A DNA stretch of 12,903 nt from Bacillota bacterium. Lineage in GTDB: Bacteria > Bacillota > Clostridia > Christensenellales > UMGS416. The stretch covers positions 1-12,903 of the forward strand of contig JAEYRA010000135.1 in NCBI GenBank assembly GCA_023409755.1. The letters are read 5' to 3'. The translations under genes were made by a program, and so were the position numbers. Shown piece by piece: positions 6,898-12,903 of this stretch (position 1 is the first letter of the stretch; the number at the start of each line of letters is the position of its first letter). The notes beneath the pieces were generated by a model, which made no database searches, had not been told where the DNA came from, and was given only the letters and a program-made list of their open reading frames with translations.

Positions 6898-7161
6898 GCC
6901 GCATCCTGCGGCTAGTACGACGCATAGCGTCGTACTCACGGCGCTTGGGTTGGATGCCCTTCCAGGGCGTCTGACGTTGCGGCAGACGATTCTTTAGAAT
7001 CGTTGAGAGCAACGCGAGCAATCCAAGGCGCAGGATGCGCCTAAGGCCGACGGTACCGGGTCGCAACCCGCAGGATTGTGACCAGCCCGCACGATGCGGG
7101 TGAGGTGGGGGGAAGGCACGAAGTATTGCGATGGACTTCCTCCCGCCGAATGAACCGGCGG
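6898..7161. repeat. Hairpin-dense intergenic element
   Basis: No gene is supported between 6792 and 7244. Instead there are consecutive hairpins: 6898-6912 (GCCGC-ATCCT-GCGGC), 6914-6936 (a perfect 10-bp stem with loop ATA), 6953-6971 (8 bp), 6975-7014 (CGTTGC/GCAACG enclosing ACGATTCT/AGAATCGT), 7027-7041 (GGCGC-AGGAT-GCGCC), 7057-7070 (CGGGT-CGCA-ACCCG), 7086-7100 (CCCGCA-CGA-TGCGGG) and 7143-7161 (CCGCCG/CGGCGG). The loops ATCCT (6903-6907) and AGGAT (7032-7036) are fully complementary, and 6891-6910 can pair with 7029-7047 as one long stem. CGCAGGAT recurs at 7069-7076. It lies between convergent genes. It may be a dispersed palindromic repeat or a structured RNA; one copy cannot decide. 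Confidence 0.6.
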
Positions 7162-7187
7162 TCGGCTCATTTCTATTTGCATTAGAT

Positions 7188-7229
7188 AAAAACCGCAAAA
7201 GGGCCTGCCAAACCGGCAGGCCCTTTTGC
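7188..7229 (-). terminator. Intrinsic terminator of the ABC-2 exporter operon
   Basis: A perfect 15-bp stem, GCAAAAGGGCCTGCC (7195-7209) with its complement at 7215-7229, around a 5-nt loop. On the minus strand it is followed by GG and TTTTT (7192-7188). It starts 15 nt after the ATPase stop. Confidence 0.92.
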
Positions 7230-7244
7230 TTGGTCGTTACGCTA

Positions 7245-8273
7245 TCAGGCCGGTGGCTCCTGCTTCCAGCTTTGGTAGAGTCCGGCGATGATGTGCTCAA
7301 TGGGCACCCGCCGCACTTCAATGTCCCGAATGCCCGGCACGCCGGCGGCTTCGGCAAACACGGCCTGTACCGGCGTTGTCTGCAGGTTGAACTCGTACTC
7401 GTGCACCACGCCGTCGGACTGGCGGTGCATGGCGCTCGCGAGGGCTGGCGGCACGGTGCCGTCGGTCGTGAGTGCCAACCGGCGCAGGCCGCCAACGGTA
7501 TCGCGCAGGGCGTCAAAGCCGCCGTCGAAGGCCACACGGCCGTGGCTCAGAAGCACGATGCGCCGTGCCATCTCCTCCAGGTCGTCCATGTCGTGGCTGG
7601 TCACCACAATCGTCGTGCCCTGCTCACGGTTCAGGGTTTTGAGGAACTCGATGACCTGACGTTTGGCCAGCACATCGAGGCCCAGCGTGGGCTCATCGAG
7701 CAGGATGAGCTCGGGCTCGTGCAGCAGCAGCATTCCCAGGTCGGCCCGCATGCGCTGCCCAAGGCTCAGTTCCCGGGCAAAGGTGCCCAGAAGGGGCCCC
7801 AAATCCAGAAGGTCGCAGACGACTTCCTTCATCCGCTCGTACCGTTCCTTGGGGATGTCCCAGACAGCCTGCTTCCACTGGAAGCTGACCGACACCGGTT
7901 GGTCCCACCACAGCTCGGTACGCTGGCCGAAGAGCACACCGATGCGGCCCATGAGCTCGATGCGGCTGCGCACCGGCGAGAGGCCCAGCACCCGTACCTC
8001 GCCCGCCGTGGGCTGCAGGATGCCGCTCATCAGTTTGATTGTCGTGCTCTTGCCGGCGCCGTTGGCCCCGGCGTAGGCCAGAAACTCACCCTGCCCCACC
8101 ATGAGGGATACGTCGTCCAGGGCGGTAACCACCCGCTTGCGGGAGTGGAGGATGCTTCGCAGGGCGTCGGCCACCGTGCCGTCGCGCTGCAGTTGGGTGT
8201 ATTGCTTTGTCAGGTGCTTCAGCTCAACGGCGGAAGCCGCGGTCGGAGTAGCGCACCGATCCTGTTGTGGCAT
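7245..8273 (-). CDS. ABC-2 type exporter, ATP-binding subunit
   Basis: A 342-residue ATPase that should energise the two membrane proteins encoded just upstream. Walker A GANGAGKST is at residues 69-77, the Q-loop in GVLFGQRTELWWDQP (Gln117), the signature LSLGQ at 169-173, Walker B ILLDEP at 190-195 and the switch His227 in TSHDMD. The GQRTELWWD wording and the roughly 100-residue tail after the nucleotide-binding domain are typical of ATPases paired with ABC-2 permeases of the Pfam ABC2_membrane_6 kind, a group that includes a cyanobacterial viologen exporter. The start ATG 8273 lies inside the upstream permease gene (50-bp overlap), with AAGGA 10 nt before it. Natural substrate is unknown. 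Confidence 0.93.
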   Translation of the reverse strand: MPQQDRCATPTAASAVELKHLTKQYTQLQRDGTVADALRSILHSRKRVVTALDDVSLMVGQGEFLAYAGANGAGKSTTIKLMSGILQPTAGEVRVLGLSPVRSRIELMGRIGVLFGQRTELWWDQPVSVSFQWKQAVWDIPKERYERMKEVVCDLLDLGPLLGTFARELSLGQRMRADLGMLLLHEPELILLDEPTLGLDVLAKRQVIEFLKTLNREQGTTIVVTSHDMDDLEEMARRIVLLSHGRVAFDGGFDALRDTVGGLRRLALTTDGTVPPALASAMHRQSDGVVHEYEFNLQTTPVQAVFAEAAGVPGIRDIEVRRVPIEHIIAGLYQSWKQEPPA

Positions 8274-9078
8274 AATGCTTCAGTCCTTTCCGAAATGTGA
8301 GGGTGGCCAGCACGGTGAGTGCGGCAGCCATGGCCGCCAGCAGTGCCGCCGGCAGATGGTTGGGGTGCTGCCCCAGAAGGAGGTTCGCAGGGAACCACGC
8401 CGCCAGCCCCACGGGCAGCACGGTGCACAGCGCCGTCTGCACCGCCGGGGCTGTGCCGCCCAGCGGGTACATGCGCGTGGTGAAAAAGAGGTCAACGGTC
8501 GTGGAGGCCACTTCCTCCCCCGCCACCGGGGCCCAGAAGGCCACGGCACTGACAATATAGGTGAACCCCAGCGTGACTGCTGCGGAGCACAGCAGGCACC
8601 CCAGCAGGGCCAGCACCCACAGCGGGGTTACAGCAAGCCCCAGCGAGCGCGCCGCCCAAGCTGTGATGGCGACACCGCACACCAGCATGGAGCTGCCCGA
8701 CGCGGGGATGAACCCATTGGTGATGAGCTGCATCCACAGGGGCACGGGCTGCAGAAGCATGTGGTCTACCTGCCCCCGTCCAATGGGCCGGCTGATGTGG
8801 CCCACGTTGTTCATCATGAAGAAGAGCATAAAGACGCCCTCCACCAGCAGGGCGTAGCCCAACTGGAAGAGCACCTGCCCCCGGCTCATGCCGCCGATGC
8901 CGCCGAACCGCTCGCTTAAGAGCAGCACGCCGGTGACCGCCGCGCCATTGCTGACGACGTCGGTGAGGACATTGAGGAGGAAGAGCTTGGTATCGCGCAG
9001 GAACCAACCGGCGTCCATGCGCGCATAGGCCCCCCACAGGCGGCAGATCCGCCGAATCGTATGCCAAAACTTACCCAC
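8224..9078 (-). CDS. ABC-2 family permease, second subunit
   Basis: A 284-residue polytopic protein with about six hydrophobic segments. SRPIGRGQVDHMLLQPVPLWMQLI and YPLGGTAPAVQTALCTVLPVGLAAWFP are the hallmarks of ABC2_membrane_6 permeases, which work as pairs with one ATPase type. The open frame reaches 9345, but that upstream part is a shadow of the preceding permease. I start at GTG 9078, which overlaps the preceding TAA (9073-9071); GAAAGGA is 12 nt away, so translation is probably coupled. ATG 9018 is an alternative but removes the conserved amphipathic beginning and lacks a good ribosome site. The end overlaps the ATPase gene by 50 bp. Confidence 0.87.
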   Translation of the reverse strand: MGKFWHTIRRICRLWGAYARMDAGWFLRDTKLFLLNVLTDVVSNGAAVTGVLLLSERFGGIGGMSRGQVLFQLGYALLVEGVFMLFFMMNNVGHISRPIGRGQVDHMLLQPVPLWMQLITNGFIPASGSSMLVCGVAITAWAARSLGLAVTPLWVLALLGCLLCSAAVTLGFTYIVSAVAFWAPVAGEEVASTTVDLFFTTRMYPLGGTAPAVQTALCTVLPVGLAAWFPANLLLGQHPNHLPAALLAAMAAALTVLATLTFRKGLKHYATTGSVRYSDRGFRR

Positions 9079-9862
9079 CGAACGACACCATCCTTTCCGC
9101 GCTCTTGCGGAACGCCAGCAGTGCCAGCGGCCACAGCGCCAGGTTCCACAGGGCCTGCAGGGCAATGAGCCGCCCCGGCTCGCCCACCCCCACATAGATG
9201 GAGAGCGGTGCGCCGGCCACCGAGCCGAAGGGCAGCCACTCCAGCACGGCCCCCAGACCCCATGGCAGCAGGGCGAAGGGGATGACCGCGCCGGAAAAGA
9301 GGTTGGTAATGGCGTTGCGGATGGTGTGGGCCAGCCAGCCGGCATCTTTCAGACGCACGGCCAACGCCGTGAAGAGGAAGTCCAGCGCGAAGCCCAGCGA
9401 CATTGCCAGCCCCAGGCTCACCACAAAGAAGACGCCGTGCAGGGCCGAAGCAGGCCCCAGCGGCACGCCCAGCGCCACCGCCAACAACACCGTGGGCAGC
9501 GTGCAAATGATAAGCGTCGGCAGCCAGCGGCCCACGGTCTCGGCCACGATCTGCGGCAGTACGGCCAGGGGCCGCTGGTAGCGGTTGATGAGGGAACCCT
9601 CCCAAAATGACATGGACGCGGGCGTGACGACGTTAAGCTGGTCGGTGAACACCGCGGACAGCAGCGAGTAGGTCAGCACCTGCCCCACAGCCATGCCACC
9701 GGTGTCAGCCCCGCCGGCAAAGAGGGAGCGCCAAATGAGCACCAGCACCACGAGCTTGAAGAGCCGCAGCGCATAGCCGCTCAGTACATAGAGGACGCCG
9801 CCGTCGAAGGTCTGCGTGGCGCAGAGCCTTGCCAGCGTCCCCAGGTTTCTCAGTGTTTTCAT
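9071..9862 (-). CDS. ABC-2 family permease, first subunit
   Basis: A 263-residue membrane protein of the same family as the next gene, forming the other half of the transmembrane pore. Hydrophobic segments lie at about 25-50, 60-80, 110-135, 140-165, 180-210 and 230-255. SMSFWEGSLINRYQRPLAVLPQIVAETVG is the typical segment with the R-P pair after TM3. Two adjacent ATGs (9865 and 9862) are possible; AAGGA (9873-9869) is 6 nt from the second and only 3 nt from the first, so I use 9862. It heads the three-gene exporter operon, yet an intrinsic terminator ends only 24 nt before its start, leaving no room for a separate promoter. Confidence 0.87.
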   Translation of the reverse strand: MKTLRNLGTLARLCATQTFDGGVLYVLSGYALRLFKLVVLVLIWRSLFAGGADTGGMAVGQVLTYSLLSAVFTDQLNVVTPASMSFWEGSLINRYQRPLAVLPQIVAETVGRWLPTLIICTLPTVLLAVALGVPLGPASALHGVFFVVSLGLAMSLGFALDFLFTALAVRLKDAGWLAHTIRNAITNLFSGAVIPFALLPWGLGAVLEWLPFGSVAGAPLSIYVGVGEPGRLIALQALWNLALWPLALLAFRKSAERMVSFGG

Positions 9863-9876
9863 CATAATTCCTTTCC

Positions 9877-9922
9877 CCCGGGCAGCAAAAAACCCGGGCA
9901 GGCACAAACGGCCTCCCGGGTT
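9877..9922 (-). terminator. Intrinsic terminator, possibly a conditional attenuator, before the ABC-2 operon
   Basis: On the minus strand AACCCGGG (9922-9915) pairs with CCCGGGTT (9898-9891), extended by AGGC/GCCT with a one-base bulge around a 7-nt loop, followed by a run of T (9892-9887). A third CCCGGG (9882-9877) lies between the T run and the ribosome site. Because CCCGGG is self-complementary, copy two can pair with copy three instead of copy one, which would undo the terminator. Confidence 0.85.
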
Positions 9923-9940
9923 ACGCGCAAAAACTAGGAA

Positions 9941-10105
9941 CTAGCGCACGTGTCTCCAGAGCATGAAAGGCGAACCGTTTGCAGCCAGATGCAGGCAAAA
10001 ATGGGCAGACTTCTCCCCCGCATTGGCCAGCGTGAAGGCATAGCCCGCGATGCACTCGACGTTCACAAAGACCTCCTGGCCCGAACGACGCATTGTCAGG
10101 TTCAT
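9941..10105 (-). CDS. Small protein of 54 residues, unknown; possible leader peptide of the ABC-2 operon
   Basis: The product MNLTMRRSGQEVFVNVEC...MLWRHVR has no hydrophobic membrane segment, signal peptide or motif that I recognise. It is believable as a real gene because GGGAGGTG lies 5 nt before ATG 10105, a good promoter is just upstream and an intrinsic terminator follows 18 nt after the stop. The frame can extend to 10129 but without a ribosome site. Three of the last five residues before the stop are basic or aromatic (RHVR after W), and one of these Arg codons is AGA, uncommon here. It shares the transcript with the ABC-2 genes if polymerase reads through the terminator, so either a stand-alone small protein or an attenuation leader is possible. 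Confidence 0.6.
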   Translation of the reverse strand: MNLTMRRSGQEVFVNVECIAGYAFTLANAGEKSAHFCLHLAANGSPFMLWRHVR

Positions 10106-10136
10106 CCTTTCACCTCCCTTGCATTGCAATAGCAGT

Positions 10137-10165
10137 AATCTAGCATAATATGGGATTTTTGTAAA
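10137..10165 (-). promoter_or_regulatory. Promoter of the 54-codon ORF and, by read-through, the ABC-2 operon
   Basis: On the minus strand TTTACA (10165-10160), 17 bp, then extended TGC-TAGATT (10142-10137). Transcription would start near 10130, about 25 nt before the ATG. It is divergent from the ABC exporter promoter in the same intergenic region. Confidence 0.55.
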
Positions 10166-10211
10166 GGGGGCTCCCCCACACTGTCACCGCGTTTTAATCC
10201 CGTTTGGTCGC

Positions 10212-10242
10212 TTGACCCTCACCCGGCGTCAGGGTTTATGCT
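10212..10242 (+). promoter_or_regulatory. MerR-type promoter/operator of the ABC exporter genes
   Basis: TTGACC (10212-10217) and TATGCT (10237-10242) are separated by 19 bp, longer than normal. The spacer is centred on a dyad, ACCCT (10215-10219) against AGGGT (10231-10235), with eight of ten pairs complementary around base 10225. A dyad between hexamers at 19-bp spacing is the signature of MerR-family activators, including those of multidrug-efflux genes. No MerR gene lies in the window. Confidence 0.6.
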
Positions 10243-10275
10243 GAGTTCAACACTTGGCGAAGGAGGATGAGCGGG

Positions 10276-12591
10276 ATGTGGAAGACGATGGTGCGCCAGC
10301 AAATGCCGCTGATCGTACTGCTGGTTCTGGTGGGCCTGGTCGGTTCGGGGTTGGTGTTGCTCCTCAACCGCGGGTACGCAGGCATGCTGAACGCGGCGTT
10401 GACGGGGCAGGCCGCTGGGATCGCTTCGGCAGCGCTGCTGCTGGGCCTGGCCGCATTGGGCAACGGGGCTGCCAACGGCGTCACCACCGCGCTGGGCAGC
10501 TGGATTGCCGAAGGCATCGGCCACCGGCTGCGCACCGACGTTGCCGCCCACCTGCTGCGGGCGGAGGGAGGAGCGCTGCAACACCGGCACAGCGGCGACG
10601 CACTGTCCCGCGTCAACCTGGAGCTGCGGCAGATCACCGACTGGATCCAGCGGGAGGGATGCCCCTTGCTGCTGGAAGGACTGTCGCTGTGCATTGTGCT
10701 GGCAGCCCTTCTTGCCCTCAACGCACCGCTGACCCTGGCCGCCTTTGCCGTGGTGCCATTCATCGGCCTGTACGCCGCGCGGGCCAGCCGGCCCATCGGC
10801 CAGGCGGCAACCGAGCGGCAGGCCGCATTGGCACAATCGAACGCGTTGGTGAAGAGTGTGCTGGATGCCTTCCCCATCGTCAAGGTGTTCGACCTGCCGA
10901 CGGCCCTGGGCCGAAGCTACGGAGCCAGCGTGGACCGGGCGGTGGCGCTGTCCATCCGGGCCAACAGCGTGGAGCGGTCGCTGATGACGATCAACGGCCT
11001 CACCACGCTGCTTCCGCTCGCCGTACTGCTGGGGATGGGCGGGGCGCAGGTGCTGGGCGGTACGCTGACCGCCGGTGCGCTGCTGGCCTACGTGAACCTG
11101 TCCAGTTACGTCACCGGCCCGCTCATGAATCTCCCGCGGCGAATCTCGTCGGTGCGCACCTTCGCCGCCGACGTGAAACGGGTGGAAGATCTGCGCAGTG
11201 ACCCGCTGGAATCCTCCCACCCGGGGAGCGATGCCACCCAACCAGAGCAAACCGAACTTGCCATTGCGCTCAAGGGTGTGACCTTCGCCTACGACGGCAA
11301 CGCACCCGCGCTTCGCAGTCTCAGCCTTGCGGTGCCCCGGGGCAGCCACGTAGCGCTGGTGGGCCCCAGCGGCTGCGGCAAAAGCACGGTCATCCGGCTG
11401 ATAGCGGCCTTGCTGACACCCCAGGAGGGTGAAGTGCAGGTGCTGGGGCAGGACACCCGCGCGTGGAACCTGGCGGCACTGCGCGGGAACCTAGCTGTGG
11501 TGCTGCAGGAGCCGTTCCTGTTCCCCGGTACCATGCGGGAGAATGTGACCTGCGGGCGTGACATGCCGGAGGAGCAGATCATGGCAGCCTGCCGGACAGC
11601 GGGCCTGGACGAACTGCTTGCCACCCTGCCGCAGGGGCTGGATACCGACATTGGTGAGCGGGGTGCCAAACTATCCGGTGGGCAACGCCAGCGGGTGGCC
11701 ATCGCGCGCGCCATCGCCAAGGATGCGCCGATCCTGCTGCTGGATGAGGCCACCGCCGCACTGGACGCCCGGGCGGAGCGAGACATCCAGAACGCGCTGG
11801 CAACGCTCATGCAGGGCCGCACGGTAGTGACGATCACCCACCGGCTGACCAGTGCCCACAACGCCGACCGTATCTTCTGCCTGGAGGAAGGCAACCTTGC
11901 CGAGGAGGGAACCTATGACGAGCTGATGGCCCGCAACGGCTTGTTTGCCAGCCTGGTGCGTCTGCAATCCGGCCCGGCGGCCGCCCCGGGGGAGTCGAGG
12001 AACAATGAAGGAACAGTTGGCCCTACTGCTTCGGTTGTACCGTCTGCCCGGTTCACGGGTTGTCCGGCACGGTGTGCTGGCTGTGTTGGCAGGGTTTGCC
12101 ACGGTGTTCCAGAACCTCGTGATGGCAAGGGCGCTGCAAGCGACCTTCGCCGCGGTGACGGAGGGAACCCTGCGAACGCTGCTGGTGGGGGTGGCGGTTT
12201 TTGTGCTGTCGCTGTGCGGCTTTTTCCTCTACAATGCCCTGCTGTGGGGGTGGTTCGGCGCGTCCACCATCCGGCAAACTGGGGCCATCCGCCAGAACCT
12301 CTTTGCGCACCTGTGCACCCTACCGGCCCCCGTGGTGGAGAGGGGACACGGCGCGGCAGTGCTGACGCTCTTCAGCGCCGACGTGGCGACGGCCGAAAAC
12401 GCCTACAGCTCTCTCTTGCGGTTTACAGCCGGGGCGGTGCTGTCCGGACTGGTGGCTACGGTGTTGCTGCTGGCCAAAAGCCCGCTGCTGGGCGGTATCA
12501 TCCTGGCCACCGGGCTGGTGCAGCTGGCCTGCAACCTTTGGGCGGTGCGGCCCCTGCAGGCCCTGAGCAGGCGCATTGCCCGGCAGATTGA
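10276..12591 (+). CDS. ABC exporter half-transporter (membrane domain plus ATPase); frame runs on about 195 codons past its natural end
   Basis: The first 570 or so residues are a complete type-I ABC exporter half: membrane helices over about 1-300, then an ATPase with Walker A GPSGCGKST (363-371), signature LSGGQ (466-470), Walker B ILLLDEAT (486-493) and switch His522. Homology ends after LFASLVRLQ near 11967. No stop follows; the frame stays open to 12591 through a stretch that clearly encodes the next gene in another frame. One extra G in the CCCCGGGGG run (11992-12000) would give a stop at 12006-12008, overlapping the next ATG as ATGA, so an indel there is likely and the natural protein would have about 577 residues. 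ATG 10276 is chosen because AAGGAGG (10260-10266) is 9 nt away; ATG 10267 abuts it. Substrate unknown; drug or peptide export is plausible. Confidence 0.85.
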   Translation: MWKTMVRQQMPLIVLLVLVGLVGSGLVLLLNRGYAGMLNAALTGQAAGIASAALLLGLAALGNGAANGVTTALGSWIAEGIGHRLRTDVAAHLLRAEGGALQHRHSGDALSRVNLELRQITDWIQREGCPLLLEGLSLCIVLAALLALNAPLTLAAFAVVPFIGLYAARASRPIGQAATERQAALAQSNALVKSVLDAFPIVKVFDLPTALGRSYGASVDRAVALSIRANSVERSLMTINGLTTLLPLAVLLGMGGAQVLGGTLTAGALLAYVNLSSYVTGPLMNLPRRISSVRTFAADVKRVEDLRSDPLESSHPGSDATQPEQTELAIALKGVTFAYDGNAPALRSLSLAVPRGSHVALVGPSGCGKSTVIRLIAALLTPQEGEVQVLGQDTRAWNLAALRGNLAVVLQEPFLFPGTMRENVTCGRDMPEEQIMAACRTAGLDELLATLPQGLDTDIGERGAKLSGGQRQRVAIARAIAKDAPILLLDEATAALDARAERDIQNALATLMQGRTVVTITHRLTSAHNADRIFCLEEGNLAEEGTYDELMARNGLFASLVRLQSGPAAAPGESRNNEGTVGPTASVVPSARFTGCPARCAGCVGRVCHGVPEPRDGKGAASDLRRGDGGNPANAAGGGGGFCAVAVRLFPLQCPAVGVVRRVHHPANWGHPPEPLCAPVHPTGPRGGEGTRRGSADALQRRRGDGRKRLQLSLAVYSRGGAVRTGGYGVAAGQKPAAGRYHPGHRAGAAGLQPLGGAAPAGPEQAHCPAD
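11992..12008 (+). other. Probable frameshift site at the end of the first ABC exporter gene
   Basis: The GC run at 11992-12000 precedes an ATGA (12005-12008) whose TGA is in the frame one base over. Reading frame 1 to the G run and then that frame gives the short tail APGGVEEQ and a stop coupled to the next gene. The deviation may be a sequencing error or a real mutation. Confidence 0.5.
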
Positions 12592-12903
12592 GGAGAGCAC
12601 CATCGCCCTGCAAAACCTGTTGGACGGCAACATCACCATTCGCCTCTATGGCATGGAAGAGGCCATCCTGGGGGTGTATGCGGAAAAGAGCCGAGAACTG
12701 CAATCGCTCCAGCGCCGCCGCGGCCTGGTGGAGGGCGTCATCAAGGGTGGCAACGTCGTCCTTGGGATGGCAAGCTACCTTCTCATCCTGGGCGTGGGCG
12801 CATGGATGGCCGCGGCCCACCGTTTGTCGGTGGCGGACTTGCTGTTTCTGACCCAGCGGCCTGGTGATGGTGACCGTCTTCACACTGGGGGACTTTGCCC
12901 AGA
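12005..12903 (+). CDS. Second ABC exporter half-transporter, N-terminal membrane domain (partial, frameshifted near the edge)
   Basis: ATG 12005 opens MKEQLALLLRLYRLPGSRVV, and 299 codons are visible before the window ends. The visible part is the transmembrane domain of a type-I ABC exporter: helices at about residues 20-45, 58-82, 140-160, 163-180 and 250-270, plus RRIARQIEESTIALQNLLDGNITIRLYGMEE, the usual coupling region. The ATPase domain lies outside. It follows the first half-transporter with an ATGA arrangement, so the two probably form a heterodimer. GAGGA lies a few bases before the start. After LLFLT (about 12851) the homologous frame switches by one base to LVMVTVFTLGDFAQ (from 12861), so an indel lies between 12851 and 12860. 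Confidence 0.85.
   Translation, partial: MKEQLALLLRLYRLPGSRVVRHGVLAVLAGFATVFQNLVMARALQATFAAVTEGTLRTLLVGVAVFVLSLCGFFLYNALLWGWFGASTIRQTGAIRQNLFAHLCTLPAPVVERGHGAAVLTLFSADVATAENAYSSLLRFTAGAVLSGLVATVLLLAKSPLLGGIILATGLVQLACNLWAVRPLQALSRRIARQIEESTIALQNLLDGNITIRLYGMEEAILGVYAEKSRELQSLQRRRGLVEGVIKGGNVVLGMASYLLILGVGAWMAAAHRLSVADLLFLTQRPGDGDRLHTGGLCP
12851..12860 (+). other. Probable frameshift in the second ABC exporter gene
   Basis: Up to 12850 the gene's frame gives plausible membrane sequence; from 12861 a neighbouring frame does. Removing one C from CCC (12852-12854) joins them as LFLTSGLVMVTVF. It is within 55 bases of the window end, so an assembly-edge error is a simple explanation. Confidence 0.55.

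Noticed and set aside
6898..7100. CRISPR array suggested by serial palindromes
   Set aside because: The stems differ in sequence, spacing is irregular and there are no identical repeats or cas genes.
6845..7537. Minus-strand open frame ending in an Arg-rich tail over the hairpin array
   Set aside because: It starts inside the ATPase gene in another frame, crosses the operon terminator and gives low-complexity sequence; the interval is better explained as structured non-coding DNA.
10219..11349. Long minus-strand open frame opposite the ABC exporter
   Set aside because: Low-complexity Gln/His/Arg-rich translation opposite a clear exporter gene; antisense shadow.

Overview
The window is GC-rich throughout (by eye above 60%) with tightly packed genes, ATGA-type start/stop overlaps and strong AGGAGG-like ribosome binding sites. 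Gene content (a glycyl radical enzyme, cobalamin lower-ligand assembly genes, an ABC-2 exporter of the viologen-exporter type, a heterodimeric-type ABC exporter) fits an anaerobic, GC-rich gut Clostridia member of the Oscillospiraceae/Ruminococcaceae kind (Gemmiger, Subdoligranulum or Faecalibacterium relatives). That placement is inference; there is no rRNA or other marker. Both window ends cut genes, so this may be one metagenomic contig or an excerpt.

Layout. (1) 1-1198, minus: N-terminal half of a pyruvate-formate-lyase-like glycyl radical enzyme, divergent from an AraC-family regulator (1317-2183, plus). (2) 2269-4209, plus: cobC-like phosphatase, cobU and cobS in a tight operon with its own promoter and a terminator; facing it is cobT (4414-5484, minus). 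Together the four encode the nucleotide-loop (lower ligand) steps of cobalamin assembly. No corrin-ring genes and no recognisable B12 riboswitch are present, so this reads as a salvage/late-assembly locus. (3) 5799-6791, plus: aldo/keto reductase behind a promoter whose spacer holds a 12-nt perfect palindrome. (4) 6792-7244: about 450 bp with no gene, packed with at least nine hairpins, ending in a textbook terminator for the minus strand. (5) 7245-9862, minus: three overlapping genes, an ATPase and two ABC-2 permeases, preceded by a 54-codon ORF (9941-10105) and an intrinsic terminator lying only 24 nt before the first permease, an arrangement that suggests attenuation. (6) 10276-12903, plus: two half-transporter ABC exporter genes behind a promoter with a 19-bp spacer and a MerR-type dyad. 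The first frame fails to stop where it should, and the second is frameshifted in the last 50 bases of the window.

Common themes: the aldo/keto reductase and ABC exporter promoters share 21 of 31 positions, including both hexamers at 19-bp spacing, which hints at related MerR-family control of detoxification and efflux genes. The strongest candidates for something undescribed are the switchable-looking terminator before the ABC-2 operon, the hairpin-dense intergenic element, and the unassigned glycyl radical enzyme with its divergent regulator.
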